DNA from: DASVCS01 sp036381495
GTDB taxonomy: Bacteria > Gemmatimonadota > Gemmatimonadetes > Longimicrobiales > RSA9
Direction of reading: 5' to 3'
Length of the DNA stretch: 64,000 nt
NCBI GenBank assembly: GCA_036381495.1
Contig: DASVCS010000135.1
Coordinates: forward strand, 1-64,000
Numbering within the stretch: the first letter of the stretch is position 1; each line of letters begins with the position of its first letter. This document shows positions 1 to 8,068 of this stretch, piece by piece. The notes under the pieces were generated by a model. It saw only the letters and a program-made list of their open reading frames with translations, had not been told where the DNA came from and ran no database searches. Made by a program: the position numbers and the translations under genes.

Positions 1-47
1 TACGGCGCCGCCGGCTCTGCTTCGTCCCTAGCGCCCCCGGTGTGCGG

Positions 48-98
48 GAGAGCGCCCCCCAAGGCGGGGCGGCTCCCCTCCACGCCGGGGGCGCTCTC
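48..98. repeat. Inverted repeat, 12-bp perfect arms
   Basis: GAGAGCGCCCCC at 48-59 is the exact complement of GGGGGCGCTCTC at 87-98, with 27 bases between. A direct copy of AGCGCCCCC also lies at 30-38. No T-run follows either arm. It may be the end of an upstream transcript or part of a repeat; its role is unknown. Confidence 0.5.
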
Positions 99-133
99 GC
101 TTCGCCCCCCCTCCCCCCTCCGCTTGCGCCGGA

Positions 134-167
134 TCCGCCCCGGCATCGGCAGCGATGCCGGGGCGGA
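134..167. repeat. Strong hairpin, 15-bp perfect stem with GCAG loop
   Basis: Arms TCCGCCCCGGCATCG (134-148) and CGATGCCGGGGCGGA (153-167) pair perfectly around a four-base loop. It sits about 100 bp upstream of the activator gene. Without a T-tract it is not a textbook intrinsic terminator. It could end the transcript of a gene lying left of the window. Confidence 0.55.
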
Positions 168-201
168 ATCGGCTCGGGCGCTTCACCTCGGAACAAGATT
201 C

Positions 202-230
202 TTGCGTCGGCCCGGTGCCGCGTGTATACG
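202..230 (+). promoter_or_regulatory. Putative sigma-70-type promoter of the NtrC-like gene
   Basis: A -35-like TTGCGT (202-207) and a -10-like TATACG (225-230) are separated by 17 bp, 33 bp before the ATG at 263. Inverted arms CGGTGCCG (213-220) and CGGCACCG (243-250) flank the -10 and could be an operator. This is a consensus match by eye only. Confidence 0.45.
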
Positions 231-262
231 TGGAGCGCTCTCCGGCACCGCCGTAAGCTACC

Positions 263-1573
263 ATGCCCATACTCGCACTGACGCCGCACACTCTGGGGTT
301 GAGCGCGCTGGTCGACGAGATCGGACCGGGGGAGATCGTGGTCGAGCCCCGTCCGAGTCAGGGATTGGTGCGCCTGCGCGAGCGCCGTTGGCTGCTGGTC
401 CTTCTGGACGTCGAGTTCGGCGATGGCGCCGCGCTCGAACTGCTGGGCCAGATGACGGCCGATGGCGCGCGGGTCGCGCTCATGACCCGATCGGTGACGG
501 TGGCGCTGACCACGGACGCGCTCGAACGAGGCGCGTGCGACGTGCTGGCGTTCCCGCCGGACCCGGCGAAGGTGCGTCAGCTCGTGCGCAAGATGAGCAT
601 CGGGGAGTCGCAGGGAGACCTCATCCCGGCTACGCTCTCGACGGCGACGATGATCGGGCAGAGTGCGGGGATGCTCGCCGCGTTCAAGGCTGCGGCGCGC
701 GTGGCCAAGAGCCCGGCGACGGTGCTCATCCACGGGGAGAGCGGCACGGGGAAGGAGCTCCTGGGCCGCGACATCCATCGGAACAGCACGCGAGCGGACC
801 AACCCTTCGTGCCCGTCAACTGTGCGGCGATCCCCGACCAGCTCATCGAGTCGGAACTGTTCGGCCATGAGAAGGGGGCTTTCACGGGTGCCACGTCGCG
901 GCGGATCGGGCGGTTCGAACGGGCATCGGGCGGCACGCTCTTCCTGGACGAGGTCGGAGACATGAGCCTGGCTGCGCAGGCGAAGATCCTGCGCGCGCTC
1001 CAGGAGGGCGAGGTGGAACGGCTCGGCGGCGGGGAGGCGATTCCGGTGGATATCCGCGTCGTCGCGGCGACGAACCGCAACCTCCTGACGGAGGTGGCCG
1101 CGGGACGCTTCCGCGAAGACCTGTACTACCGACTCGCCGTCGCCGTCATTCACCTTCCGCCGCTACGCGAGCGCGGCGACGACATCCGCCACCTGACTTC
1201 GCACTTCGTAGCGTATTTCGCGCAGGAGTGTCGCCGGCCCGTCCGAGCCATTGCGGCCTCGACCATGCACATCCTCCAGCGCTATTCCTGGCCCGGCAAT
1301 GTTCGACAACTGCGGAACGCCATTCAGCGAGCCGTGCTGATCGCGGACGGCCCCGTCCTCCTGCCGAGCCATCTACCGCCCGAGATCTCCGATTCCGCGG
1401 GTTCCGCTGCAGGCGTGGGGGAGCCCCGCTCGGACAGCGAGCTGGTCCCGCTCCAGGAGATGGAACACCGCTACATCATGCGGGTGCTCGAGCTCAACGG
1501 CGGGCACCTCGCCCGGACCGCGGAGGTCCTGGGCATCCATCGCAACACCCTCCGCCGCAAGCTGCGCGACTAG
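263..1573 (+). CDS. Sigma-54-dependent transcriptional activator (NtrC family) with degenerate receiver
   Basis: This 436-residue protein has the three-part layout of NtrC-type bacterial enhancer-binding proteins, which use ATP to open sigma-54 promoter complexes. Residues 1-120 resemble a receiver domain. The central AAA+ domain shows Walker A GESGTGKE (158-165), the sigma-54-contacting loop GAFTGA (205-210) and Walker B GGTLFLDE (223-230). The C-terminus is a Fis-type helix-turn-helix ending LGIHRNTLRRKL. The receiver keeps the Asp of VLLD (residue 49) but lacks the N-terminal acidic pair, and the usual Lys-Pro is replaced by Phe-Pro-Pro near 97-99. Phosphorylation control is therefore doubtful. 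No histidine kinase is adjacent and its target genes are unknown. The stop codon TAG is supplied by the repeat starting at 1572. Confidence 0.9.
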   Translation: MPILALTPHTLGLSALVDEIGPGEIVVEPRPSQGLVRLRERRWLLVLLDVEFGDGAALELLGQMTADGARVALMTRSVTVALTTDALERGACDVLAFPPDPAKVRQLVRKMSIGESQGDLIPATLSTATMIGQSAGMLAAFKAAARVAKSPATVLIHGESGTGKELLGRDIHRNSTRADQPFVPVNCAAIPDQLIESELFGHEKGAFTGATSRRIGRFERASGGTLFLDEVGDMSLAAQAKILRALQEGEVERLGGGEAIPVDIRVVAATNRNLLTEVAAGRFREDLYYRLAVAVIHLPPLRERGDDIRHLTSHFVAYFAQECRRPVRAIAASTMHILQRYSWPGNVRQLRNAIQRAVLIADGPVLLPSHLPPEISDSAGSAAGVGEPRSDSELVPLQEMEHRYIMRVLELNGGHLARTAEVLGIHRNTLRRKLRD

Positions 1574-1665
1574 AGCGGCTGTCGCGTCAGTTCGGAGTCG
1601 CGCACTTCGGCCGCGAGTCCATCGCGGGCGGATACGCAGCTCCGAACCGGCGGAGGCAATGCTCT
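1572..1665 (+). repeat. Palindromic repeat element, copy A
   Basis: This is the first of two tandem copies of a ~90-bp element that recurs at 62209-62303. It begins AGAGCGG, overlapping the stop codon of the upstream gene, and ends ATGCTCT. It carries the internal inverted pair TTCGGAG (1591-1597) and CTCCGAA (1640-1646). Its first 30 bases match copy C closely (TAGAGCGGCTGTCGCG here, TAGCGCGGTTGTCGCG in copy C). Confidence 0.75.
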
Positions 1666-1750
1666 AGAGCGGTCGGCGCGTCGCTTCGGAGTCGCACCCG
1701 CCCGCGAACGGAGCGCGGCGAGCGGCTCCGAACCCGCGGTTGAACCGCTC
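1666..1750 (+). repeat. Palindromic repeat element, copy B
   Basis: It follows copy A directly; the junction GCTCTAGAGC is itself palindromic. It begins AGAGCGGT and ends ACCGCTC, so the ends pair. The inner TTCGGAG and CTCCGAA also pair, which lets the whole unit fold back on itself. Its right half (GAGCGGCTCCGAACCCGC) matches copy C. Confidence 0.75.
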
Positions 1751-1798
1751 CGACGAGGAACGCGTGCGCGTGCGCGACCCGCTCCCCGCCGCCCCCAT

Positions 1799-1846
1799 CC
1801 CGCTCCCGTAAACGTAAACGTTCCCGCTCCCGCTCCCGTTCCCGGC
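1799..1846. repeat. Hexamer array, eight CCCGCT-type units
   Basis: Eight consecutive six-base units read CCCGCT, CCCGTA, AACGTA, AACGTT, CCCGCT, CCCGCT, CCCGTT, CCCGGC. More degenerate units continue to about 1880. This is a short tandem repeat with no coding sense. Confidence 0.7.
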
Positions 1847-1918
1847 CGTTCTCATCCCGCTCCCCAGCCCGTTCCCGGGCCGTCCACCCCTCCACCACAC
1901 TCCCTCCCGGGCACTCCC

Positions 1919-1948
1919 CAGCCCCAGCCCGAGCCCCAACCCCAGCCC
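1919..1948. repeat. Hexamer array, five CAGCCC-type units
   Basis: Five consecutive units read CAGCCC, CAGCCC, GAGCCC, CAACCC, CAGCCC. The same unit on the other strand (GGGCTA/GGGCTG) forms a five-copy array at 55756-55785. Confidence 0.7.
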
Positions 1949-1976
1949 GGCGGCGCCAACGGCGCCGCCCCCGACC

Positions 1977-2024
1977 GCACCCTTGTGGTGCGCACACCGG
2001 CCGGCCGGTGCACCACAAGGGTGC
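1977..2024. repeat. Long hairpin upstream of the multicopper oxidase gene
   Basis: GCACCCTTGTGGTGC (1977-1991) pairs perfectly with GCACCACAAGGGTGC (2010-2024). Between them lies a second, self-complementary 14-mer, ACCGGCCGGCCGGT (1996-2009). No T-run follows. It lies ~200 bp before the oxidase start and could be an operator, an mRNA leader structure or a repeat remnant. Confidence 0.6.
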
Positions 2025-2224
2025 AGCCGCGTGCGGGCGCGGGTTGCACGCGCTCTCGCTAACAGTCGTGGTTGGAACCAGATGCGCGGAGCTCGGCCGT
2101 CTGGTCCGGTGGTTGCCCAAGGGAAACGGTTCCGAGGCGGGTCCATTCCCGCCGGTCGGAGAGGGGTGGATCGGGGTGGGGTCCGGTCGCAGCAGGATCA
2201 ACACCGTTGCTGAGGAGGTGAGCC

Positions 2225-5200
2225 ATGATGGCCACGGGAGCGAAGCAGCGAAGTGCGGGTGCGAGGCGCACCGCACGGGACCCTGGCGGACGTGCCGCGA
2301 GACGTTGGATCCGCTGGGCGTTGGGCTTGGGGCTGGTGGCGGGACTGCCCGGTTCGGTGTGGGGGCAGGTCTGCGCGCGCAGGATCCGGGCTGACGTCGT
2401 CGCGCTCGATCAGCCGATCTTCTACAACCGGCTGGGGGCGTTCGACCCGGCCGGGATGATCTACGCGCTCCGGCGGGATGTCGTGCCGATCGAGGGGACG
2501 GAGCTGACTCCGGGGAACGTGCGGCTCCGCGAGGACAAGCGGCCTCGGCCGCTGGTGCTGCGCATGAACGTGCACGACTGCCTGGAGATTCACTTCCAGA
2601 ATCTGCTGGCACCGACGCCGGCGGATGAGGAGCAGCCGGCGACGCGCACGGCGTCGTTGCACGTCGAGGGGCTCGAGTTGGTCGAGGGGATCCAAGACGA
2701 TGGCTCGTTCGTGGGACAGAACGCGAGCAGTCTGGTGGCGCCCGGAGACTCGGCCACGTACGTGTACTACGGCGAGCGCGAAGGCGGGTATCTGTTCTAC
2801 AGCACGGCGGCGATGACGGGCGGCGAGGGAGATGGCGGCTCGCTCGCGCGCGGGCTGTTCGGCGCCGTGAACGTCGAGCCGGAAGGCTCGGTGTGGTACC
2901 GCAGCCAGGTGACGGGGGAGGACCTCGCGCTGGCGACGGCGCGCGATGCGAGCGGCTTGCCGATGACGACGCCCGACACCGTACCGGGTGGTGGTCAGCC
3001 GATCCTGGATTACAATGCCGTGTATCCGGTGGGGCACCCGCGGGCGGGACTGCCCATCCTGCGGATGTTGAACGATGCACAGGAGATCGTGCACTCGGAC
3101 CTCACGGCGATCATCGCGGGGCCGCCCGAGGACGGGGGGCTCCTGCCCGAGCCGTATCCGGAGGTCGTCGTGTACCGGAACCGGCAGGAGCCGTTCCGCG
3201 AGTTCACGATCATCTTCCACGATGAGATCGGGATCGTGCAGGCGTTCGAGGCCTTCGAGGACCCGACGCTCGAGTTCACCCTGCACAGCGGGCGCGATGC
3301 GTTCTCGATCAACTACGGGACCGGCGGGATCGGCGCGGAGATTCTCGCGAACCGGCTCGGCGTGGGCCCGATGTGGGACTGCAACGAATGCAAGTACGAG
3401 GAGTTCTTCCTGAGCTCGTGGGCGGTGGGCGATCCGGCGATGGTGGTGGATGTGCCGGCGAACGCCGACCAGGATGGCGACGGCGAAGTCGATCCGGGGC
3501 CGAAGGCGACGAAGGCGCTCTATCCGGACGACCCGTCGAACGTCTACCACAGCTACATGGGCGATCACGTGAAGTTCCGCAACCTGCACGCGGGGCCGAA
3601 GGAGCACCACATCTTCCACCTGCATGCGCACCAGTGGTTGCACACGCCCGATAGCGACAACTCGACGTACATGGACAGCCAGGCGATCGGGCCCGGCGAG
3701 TCGTACACGTACGAGATCACGTACAACGGCGGCGGCAACCGGCCGAAGACTCCGGGCGATGCGATCTTCCACTGCCACTTCTACCCGCACTTCGCGCAAG
3801 GCATGTGGGGGTTGTGGCGCGTACACGACGTCTTCGAGCCGGGCACGGAGCTCGATGCCGATGGCCGGCCCGTGCCGGGTGCGCGCGCGCTTCCGGACGG
3901 AGAGATCGAGGCGGGCACCCCGATTCCGGCGCTCGTTCCGCTCCCCGGCCAGCCGTTGGCGCCGATGCCGGGCGCGCTGGGCAACCCGGGCTATCCGTTC
4001 TACATCCCGGGGATCGCCGGACACCGTGCCCCACGGCCGCCACTCGAGACCGTGTTCGATGGCGGGCTCCCGCGCCTCGTGGTCAAGGGCGGGGACGCCG
4101 ACTTCCCGCCGCTCAACCCGCTCGACTTCGGCAAGGAGAACGTGACGATGGACGCCGTCGAACTGCCGGAGGTGGGTACGGACACCGAGCAGATCGCGAT
4201 GGCGTATCACGCGGTGCGTGAGCATCCGACGTTCATTGTGGATCCGGCGACGCTCCACGTGAGCGCGAGCGAATTCATCACCAACGGCCTGGCGCCGGCG
4301 CCAGGAGCGCCGTACGCCGATCCCTGCGTGGATGACCAGGGCCAACCGGCGGGAATCGACCGGGTCTACAAAGCGGCAAGCATCCAACTGGATGCGAAGT
4401 TCAACAAGGCGGGCTGGCACTTCCCGCAGCACCGCATGTTCGCGCTGTGGCAGGACGTCGTGCCGTTCCTCACGGAGGCGAAGCCGCCGGAGCCCATGTT
4501 CATGCGGACGAACACGGACGACTGCCTGACCTACCATCTGGTCAACCTGATGCCGAACGTCTACGACCTGGACGACTTCCAGGTCCTGACGCCCACGGAC
4601 GTCATCGGCCAGCACATCCACCTGGTGAAGTTCGACGTGACGTCGTCGGATGGCGCGGCCAACGGGTTCAACTATGAAGATGGCAGCATGAGCCCCGAGG
4701 AGGTCCGCGAGCGGATCCACGCGATCCGGCGCTTCAACGATTGCATCGGGCTGGAATCGGGCGATCCGCGCGACGGCACCTTCACCTGTCCGGTGCCCGA
4801 GGCGCATCCGTTCTTCGGTCCCACGGGGCCGAACGGAGAGGACTGGCGCGGCGCCATGGAGACCGTCCAGCGGTGGTACACCGACGACGTGCTGAATGCG
4901 GACAGCGTCGACCGCACGCTGCGCACCATCTTCACGCACGACCACTTCAGCCCGTCGACGCACCAGCAGAACGGGCTGTATGCCGGGCTGGTCGCCGAGC
5001 CGGAGAACTCGACGTGGCTGGATCCTGAGACCGGCGAGGTCTTCGGTACGCGTCCCGATGGCGGGCCGACGAGTTGGGAGGCGATCATCGCGACGGCGGA
5101 CCCGGATTCGAGCTATCGCGAGTTCCTGATGCAGATCGCAGATTTCACGCTCGCGTATCGGGCGGACAATCAGGGATTCCCGGACCCGGAGCACGCGATC

Positions 5201-7357
5201 AACCCGCCGGGACGCAAGGAGGTCGGCCTGCCGTTCCTGCTCGCGCAGCCCGATGTGTGCCCGAACGGCATGGCGCCGCCGTGCCCGGAGCTGATCTCGG
5301 CGGAGGACCCGGGCACCATGACCGTCAACTATCGCAACGAGCCGCTGGCTCTGCGTGTTCGCGACCCGGCCACCAACACCCAGGCGCCAGGGGTCCAGGG
5401 CGATCTCGCGTTCGCGTTCCGCTCGGATGTCACGCGGGCCGACGCACGCCTCAACGTTCAGCCCGGATTCTATCCGCCGCTGACTCCGGGCGTGCAGCCG
5501 GGCGATCCGTTCACGCCGCTCATGCAGGCGTTCGAGGGTGAGCGCGTCCAGGTCCGGATTCTGGTAGGCGCTCACGAGGAAGGACACAACTTCTCGGTGC
5601 ACGGCACGAAGTGGCTGTTCGAGCCGTCCGACCCGAACTCGGGCTGGCGCAACAGCCAGATGATGGGGATCTCGGAGCACTTCGAGTTCGTCCTTCCGCC
5701 GCTGCTGGGCAGTTCGTGGTGGCTGCCGTTCGTGGATTACCTGTACCGGCCCGGCAGCTCCACGGATGACACGTGGAACGGTCTCTGGGGCCTGCTGCGC
5801 GTCTACCGGCGGCGGTTCTCGGGGGATCTGGCCAATGCGCCGATCATCCCGATCGAGGACCAGATGCTGGCAGTCTCGTACGATAACCTGACCACGTCGA
5901 GCGGTTCACTGGCGGTCGATGAATCGTTCACGACGGCCAGCAAGCTCTCTGCGCCGGAGGGCACGGTCGCGGCGAGCGCGGAGGAGGGCGTCAGCGCCGA
6001 GAGCATCTCGCGCCCCTCCACGTTCATGTGGGGCGTGTGTCCCATCACGGCGCCGATCCGGTGGTTCGACGTGACCGCCGTGGCCGCGAAGGATGCCTTG
6101 CCCGGCGGGACGCTGGTCTACAACTCGCGCACCGTGAACGGCGGTCCGCTGAACGATCCGACCGCGATCCTCTACGTGCGCACCAGCGACCTGGACGCGA
6201 ACGGCAACCTGAAGTCCGGCGCACCGATCGAGCCGTTGGTCCTGCGCGCCAGGGCCGGCGACTGCATCTACGTCTACCTGCGCAACCGGCTGCCGTCGAA
6301 CCTGTTGGATCTCGATGGCTTCAGCACGTTGCCGATGATCGTCGACAACTTCAACGCCAACCAGATCAAACCGTCGAACCGGGTCGGGCTCCACACGCAG
6401 CTCGTCAGCTACGACGTCGCGCGCGGCGACGGCGTGAACGTGGGCTTCAACCCGATCAACACGGTGGCGCCGGGAGTGGACCGGCTCTTCCAGTGGTACG
6501 CGGGTCAGCTCGAACGGCAGCCGAACGGGACCATCACCGCAACCCCGACCGAATTCGGCGCGGTGAACCTCATGCCGGCGGATCCGATCGAGCAGCCGGG
6601 CAAGGGCGCGATCGGCGCCCTGATCATCGAGCCCCAGGGCGCGAGCTGGGCGACGGACTCGAATTCCCGCGCCTCCGCGACCGTGACCCTGGCCGATGGC
6701 AGCCAGTACCGGGAGTTCATCTCCATGTTCCAGGACGCGGTGAACCTGCGCTTCGGCAGCGCCTACAACCCGCCGGGGTGGACCGACCCCGAGACGGGCG
6801 AGGTCGTCACGCCGAGCTTCGCCGCAGGCGACGCCGTGCCCAACACCGCGGATTCGGAGGACCCCGAAGACTCGGGACAGAAGGCGTTCAACTACCGGAC
6901 CGAGCCGATGTGGTTCCGCATGGGCTTCTCGCCCGACGAGCCGCTTCAGATCACGCGGACCCGGGACTTCACCAACGTACTGAGCGACGCCCAGGTCGGC
7001 GGGCCGCCGCAGACACCGGTCTTCATGGCCGAGGTCGGTACGCCGGTGCGGATGCGCGTGCTACACCCCGGCGGCCATCAGCGTAACCACGTCTTCGAGG
7101 TCTTCGGCCACGCGTGGCAGGAGGAGCCCTACATCAACGGCTCCCTGGCGCTGGGCGACAACCCGCTGTCGGAGTGGAAGGGTAGCCGCGGCGGGATCGG
7201 GCCCACGAGCCACCACGACCTGCTGCTCGCCCACGGCGCGGGAGGCGCCTTCCAGGTCACCGGTGACTATCTCTATCGGGACCACGCCTCCTTCCAGTTC
7301 GATGGCGGGCTGTGGGGTATACTCCGCGTGGTGCCGACACTGCTCGCGGGGTTCTGA
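2225..7357 (+). CDS. Giant secreted multicopper oxidase (putative Mn(II) oxidase type)
   Basis: The 1710-residue product is far larger than three-domain laccases (about 500 residues). It resembles the very large bacterial multicopper oxidases, some of which (MnxG, McoA) oxidise Mn(II). The N-terminus has two Arg, a hydrophobic stretch and a cleavage-like VWGQ near residue 41, so export is likely. Copper-ligand clusters recur along the chain: HLHAH (465-469), HCHFYPH (516-522, type-1/type-3 HCH signature), HDHFSPSTH (905-913), HNFSVH (1121-1126) and the NHVFEVFGHAW region near 1621. This implies several cupredoxin domains. The start has a strong ribosome site (AGGAGGTG, 2213-2220). The gene stands alone, with a Fur-family regulator downstream. 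The substrate is not known. Confidence 0.85.
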   Translation: MMATGAKQRSAGARRTARDPGGRAARRWIRWALGLGLVAGLPGSVWGQVCARRIRADVVALDQPIFYNRLGAFDPAGMIYALRRDVVPIEGTELTPGNVRLREDKRPRPLVLRMNVHDCLEIHFQNLLAPTPADEEQPATRTASLHVEGLELVEGIQDDGSFVGQNASSLVAPGDSATYVYYGEREGGYLFYSTAAMTGGEGDGGSLARGLFGAVNVEPEGSVWYRSQVTGEDLALATARDASGLPMTTPDTVPGGGQPILDYNAVYPVGHPRAGLPILRMLNDAQEIVHSDLTAIIAGPPEDGGLLPEPYPEVVVYRNRQEPFREFTIIFHDEIGIVQAFEAFEDPTLEFTLHSGRDAFSINYGTGGIGAEILANRLGVGPMWDCNECKYEEFFLSSWAVGDPAMVVDVPANADQDGDGEVDPGPKATKALYPDDPSNVYHSYMGDHVKFRNLHAGPKEHHIFHLHAHQWLHTPDSDNSTYMDSQAIGPGESYTYEITYNGGGNRPKTPGDAIFHCHFYPHFAQGMWGLWRVHDVFEPGTELDADGRPVPGARALPDGEIEAGTPIPALVPLPGQPLAPMPGALGNPGYPFYIPGIAGHRAPRPPLETVFDGGLPRLVVKGGDADFPPLNPLDFGKENVTMDAVELPEVGTDTEQIAMAYHAVREHPTFIVDPATLHVSASEFITNGLAPAPGAPYADPCVDDQGQPAGIDRVYKAASIQLDAKFNKAGWHFPQHRMFALWQDVVPFLTEAKPPEPMFMRTNTDDCLTYHLVNLMPNVYDLDDFQVLTPTDVIGQHIHLVKFDVTSSDGAANGFNYEDGSMSPEEVRERIHAIRRFNDCIGLESGDPRDGTFTCPVPEAHPFFGPTGPNGEDWRGAMETVQRWYTDDVLNADSVDRTLRTIFTHDHFSPSTHQQNGLYAGLVAEPENSTWLDPETGEVFGTRPDGGPTSWEAIIATADPDSSYREFLMQIADFTLAYRADNQGFPDPEHAINPPGRKEVGLPFLLAQPDVCPNGMAPPCPELISAEDPGTMTVNYRNEPLALRVRDPATNTQAPGVQGDLAFAFRSDVTRADARLNVQPGFYPPLTPGVQPGDPFTPLMQAFEGERVQVRILVGAHEEGHNFSVHGTKWLFEPSDPNSGWRNSQMMGISEHFEFVLPPLLGSSWWLPFVDYLYRPGSSTDDTWNGLWGLLRVYRRRFSGDLANAPIIPIEDQMLAVSYDNLTTSSGSLAVDESFTTASKLSAPEGTVAASAEEGVSAESISRPSTFMWGVCPITAPIRWFDVTAVAAKDALPGGTLVYNSRTVNGGPLNDPTAILYVRTSDLDANGNLKSGAPIEPLVLRARAGDCIYVYLRNRLPSNLLDLDGFSTLPMIVDNFNANQIKPSNRVGLHTQLVSYDVARGDGVNVGFNPINTVAPGVDRLFQWYAGQLERQPNGTITATPTEFGAVNLMPADPIEQPGKGAIGALIIEPQGASWATDSNSRASATVTLADGSQYREFISMFQDAVNLRFGSAYNPPGWTDPETGEVVTPSFAAGDAVPNTADSEDPEDSGQKAFNYRTEPMWFRMGFSPDEPLQITRTRDFTNVLSDAQVGGPPQTPVFMAEVGTPVRMRVLHPGGHQRNHVFEVFGHAWQEEPYINGSLALGDNPLSEWKGSRGGIGPTSHHDLLLAHGAGGAFQVTGDYLYRDHASFQFDGGLWGILRVVPTLLAGF

Positions 7358-7416
7358 GCAGTCGCTGAGCCGCCGCACGGCCCATCCGGGTCGCGCGGCG
7401 GCCGGTGGCGTAACCA

Positions 7417-7451
7417 GGGCGGACGGCCTCCCATACGGGGGTCGCCCGCCC
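7417..7451 (+). terminator. Imperfect GC-rich hairpin after the oxidase gene
   Basis: GGGCGGACGGCCTCCC (7417-7432) pairs imperfectly with GGGGGTCGCCCGCCC (7437-7451). It lies 60-95 bp past the oxidase stop and is followed by CTCTTTCG. It could end that transcript; the short T-run makes this tentative. Confidence 0.4.
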
Positions 7452-7542
7452 GACTCTTTCGTATCCTGGTGGAATCCGCATCCGTACACACGACTCCCGC
7501 CCGGGCGCTCGTCTTCCCCTTGCGCTTCAGCGTGCCTTCAGC

Positions 7543-7563
7543 TATTAATAACCATTATTGATA
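7543..7563. promoter_or_regulatory. Fur-like operator upstream of the Fur-family gene
   Basis: TATTAATAA (7543-7551) and TTATTGATA (7555-7563) form an inverted repeat matching at eight of nine positions around CCA. This is an A/T-rich island in very GC-rich DNA. Length, spacing and base content are like Fur/PerR boxes. It ends 25 bp before the Fur-family ATG, so autoregulation is the natural reading. That is an inference; no binding is shown. Confidence 0.65.
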
Positions 7564-7588
7564 CCGTCGGCCATTGCAGGAGGGGCTC

Positions 7589-8068
7589 ATGGCATTCGTT
7601 CACCTGTTCCGCCGTTATCTACGTGACCAGGGGTTGCCGGTCACGCAGCAGCGGGAGGCGATTGCGGAGACGATCTTCGCCTCACCGGAGCACCTGTCGG
7701 TCGACGATGTCGAGGCGCGGTTGAGGGAGCGGGGCGAGCGGATCGGCAAGGCGACGATCTACCGGACGGTCGAGATGCTGGTGCGGAGCGGGCTGGTGGA
7801 GGAGTACGACTTCGGGGAGGGGTTCAAGCGGTACAAGCATCTCTTCGGTCAGATGCCGGTGCGCGAGCACCTGGTCTGCACGGAGTGCGGGAAGGTGACG
7901 GAGATCCAGAGTGCGGAGCTGGTGCAGTTGCAGCAGCAGGTGGCGAGGGAGCAAGGGTTTCTGGTGGCGCGGCATCGTCTCGAGATCTACGGGATCTGCG
8001 CGGCCTGCCAGGCTGCCGGCCGCACGCTGGAGTGGGAGGGGTTGACCTGTCCGATCGAGACGCTGTAG
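7589..8068 (+). CDS. Fur-family metalloregulator (Fur/PerR type)
   Basis: The 159-residue protein has the Fur-family winged helix (KATIYRTVEMLVRSGLV, residues 54-70) and a dimerisation domain. Two CxxC pairs, CTEC (97-100) and CAAC (137-140), form the structural zinc site known in many Fur and PerR proteins. The start at ATG 7589 is chosen for its ribosome site AGGAGGGG (7579-7586); an upstream in-frame TTG at 7574 lacks one. Iron- or peroxide-sensing cannot be separated by eye. The Fur-like palindrome just upstream suggests it represses itself. Its stop TAG overlaps the GTG of the agmatinase gene by one base, so both are probably made from one mRNA. Confidence 0.85.
   Translation: MAFVHLFRRYLRDQGLPVTQQREAIAETIFASPEHLSVDDVEARLRERGERIGKATIYRTVEMLVRSGLVEEYDFGEGFKRYKHLFGQMPVREHLVCTECGKVTEIQSAELVQLQQQVAREQGFLVARHRLEIYGICAACQAAGRTLEWEGLTCPIETL

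Larger units (their letters stand above)
1574..2224. other. 650-bp gene-free region of repeats
   Basis: No open frame here looks like a protein: the translations are low-complexity Arg/Pro/Ser shadows. The region holds repeat copies A and B, two hexamer arrays (1799-1846 and 1919-1948) and a long hairpin (1977-2024). The last ~200 bp must contain the promoter of the multicopper oxidase gene, but I could not pick a convincing one. Confidence 0.7.

Noticed and set aside
2198..5680. 1160-codon open frame on the minus strand opposite the oxidase gene
   Set aside because: Its translation is Arg/Val/His-rich without any family motif; it mirrors the codon bias of the real gene on the plus strand.
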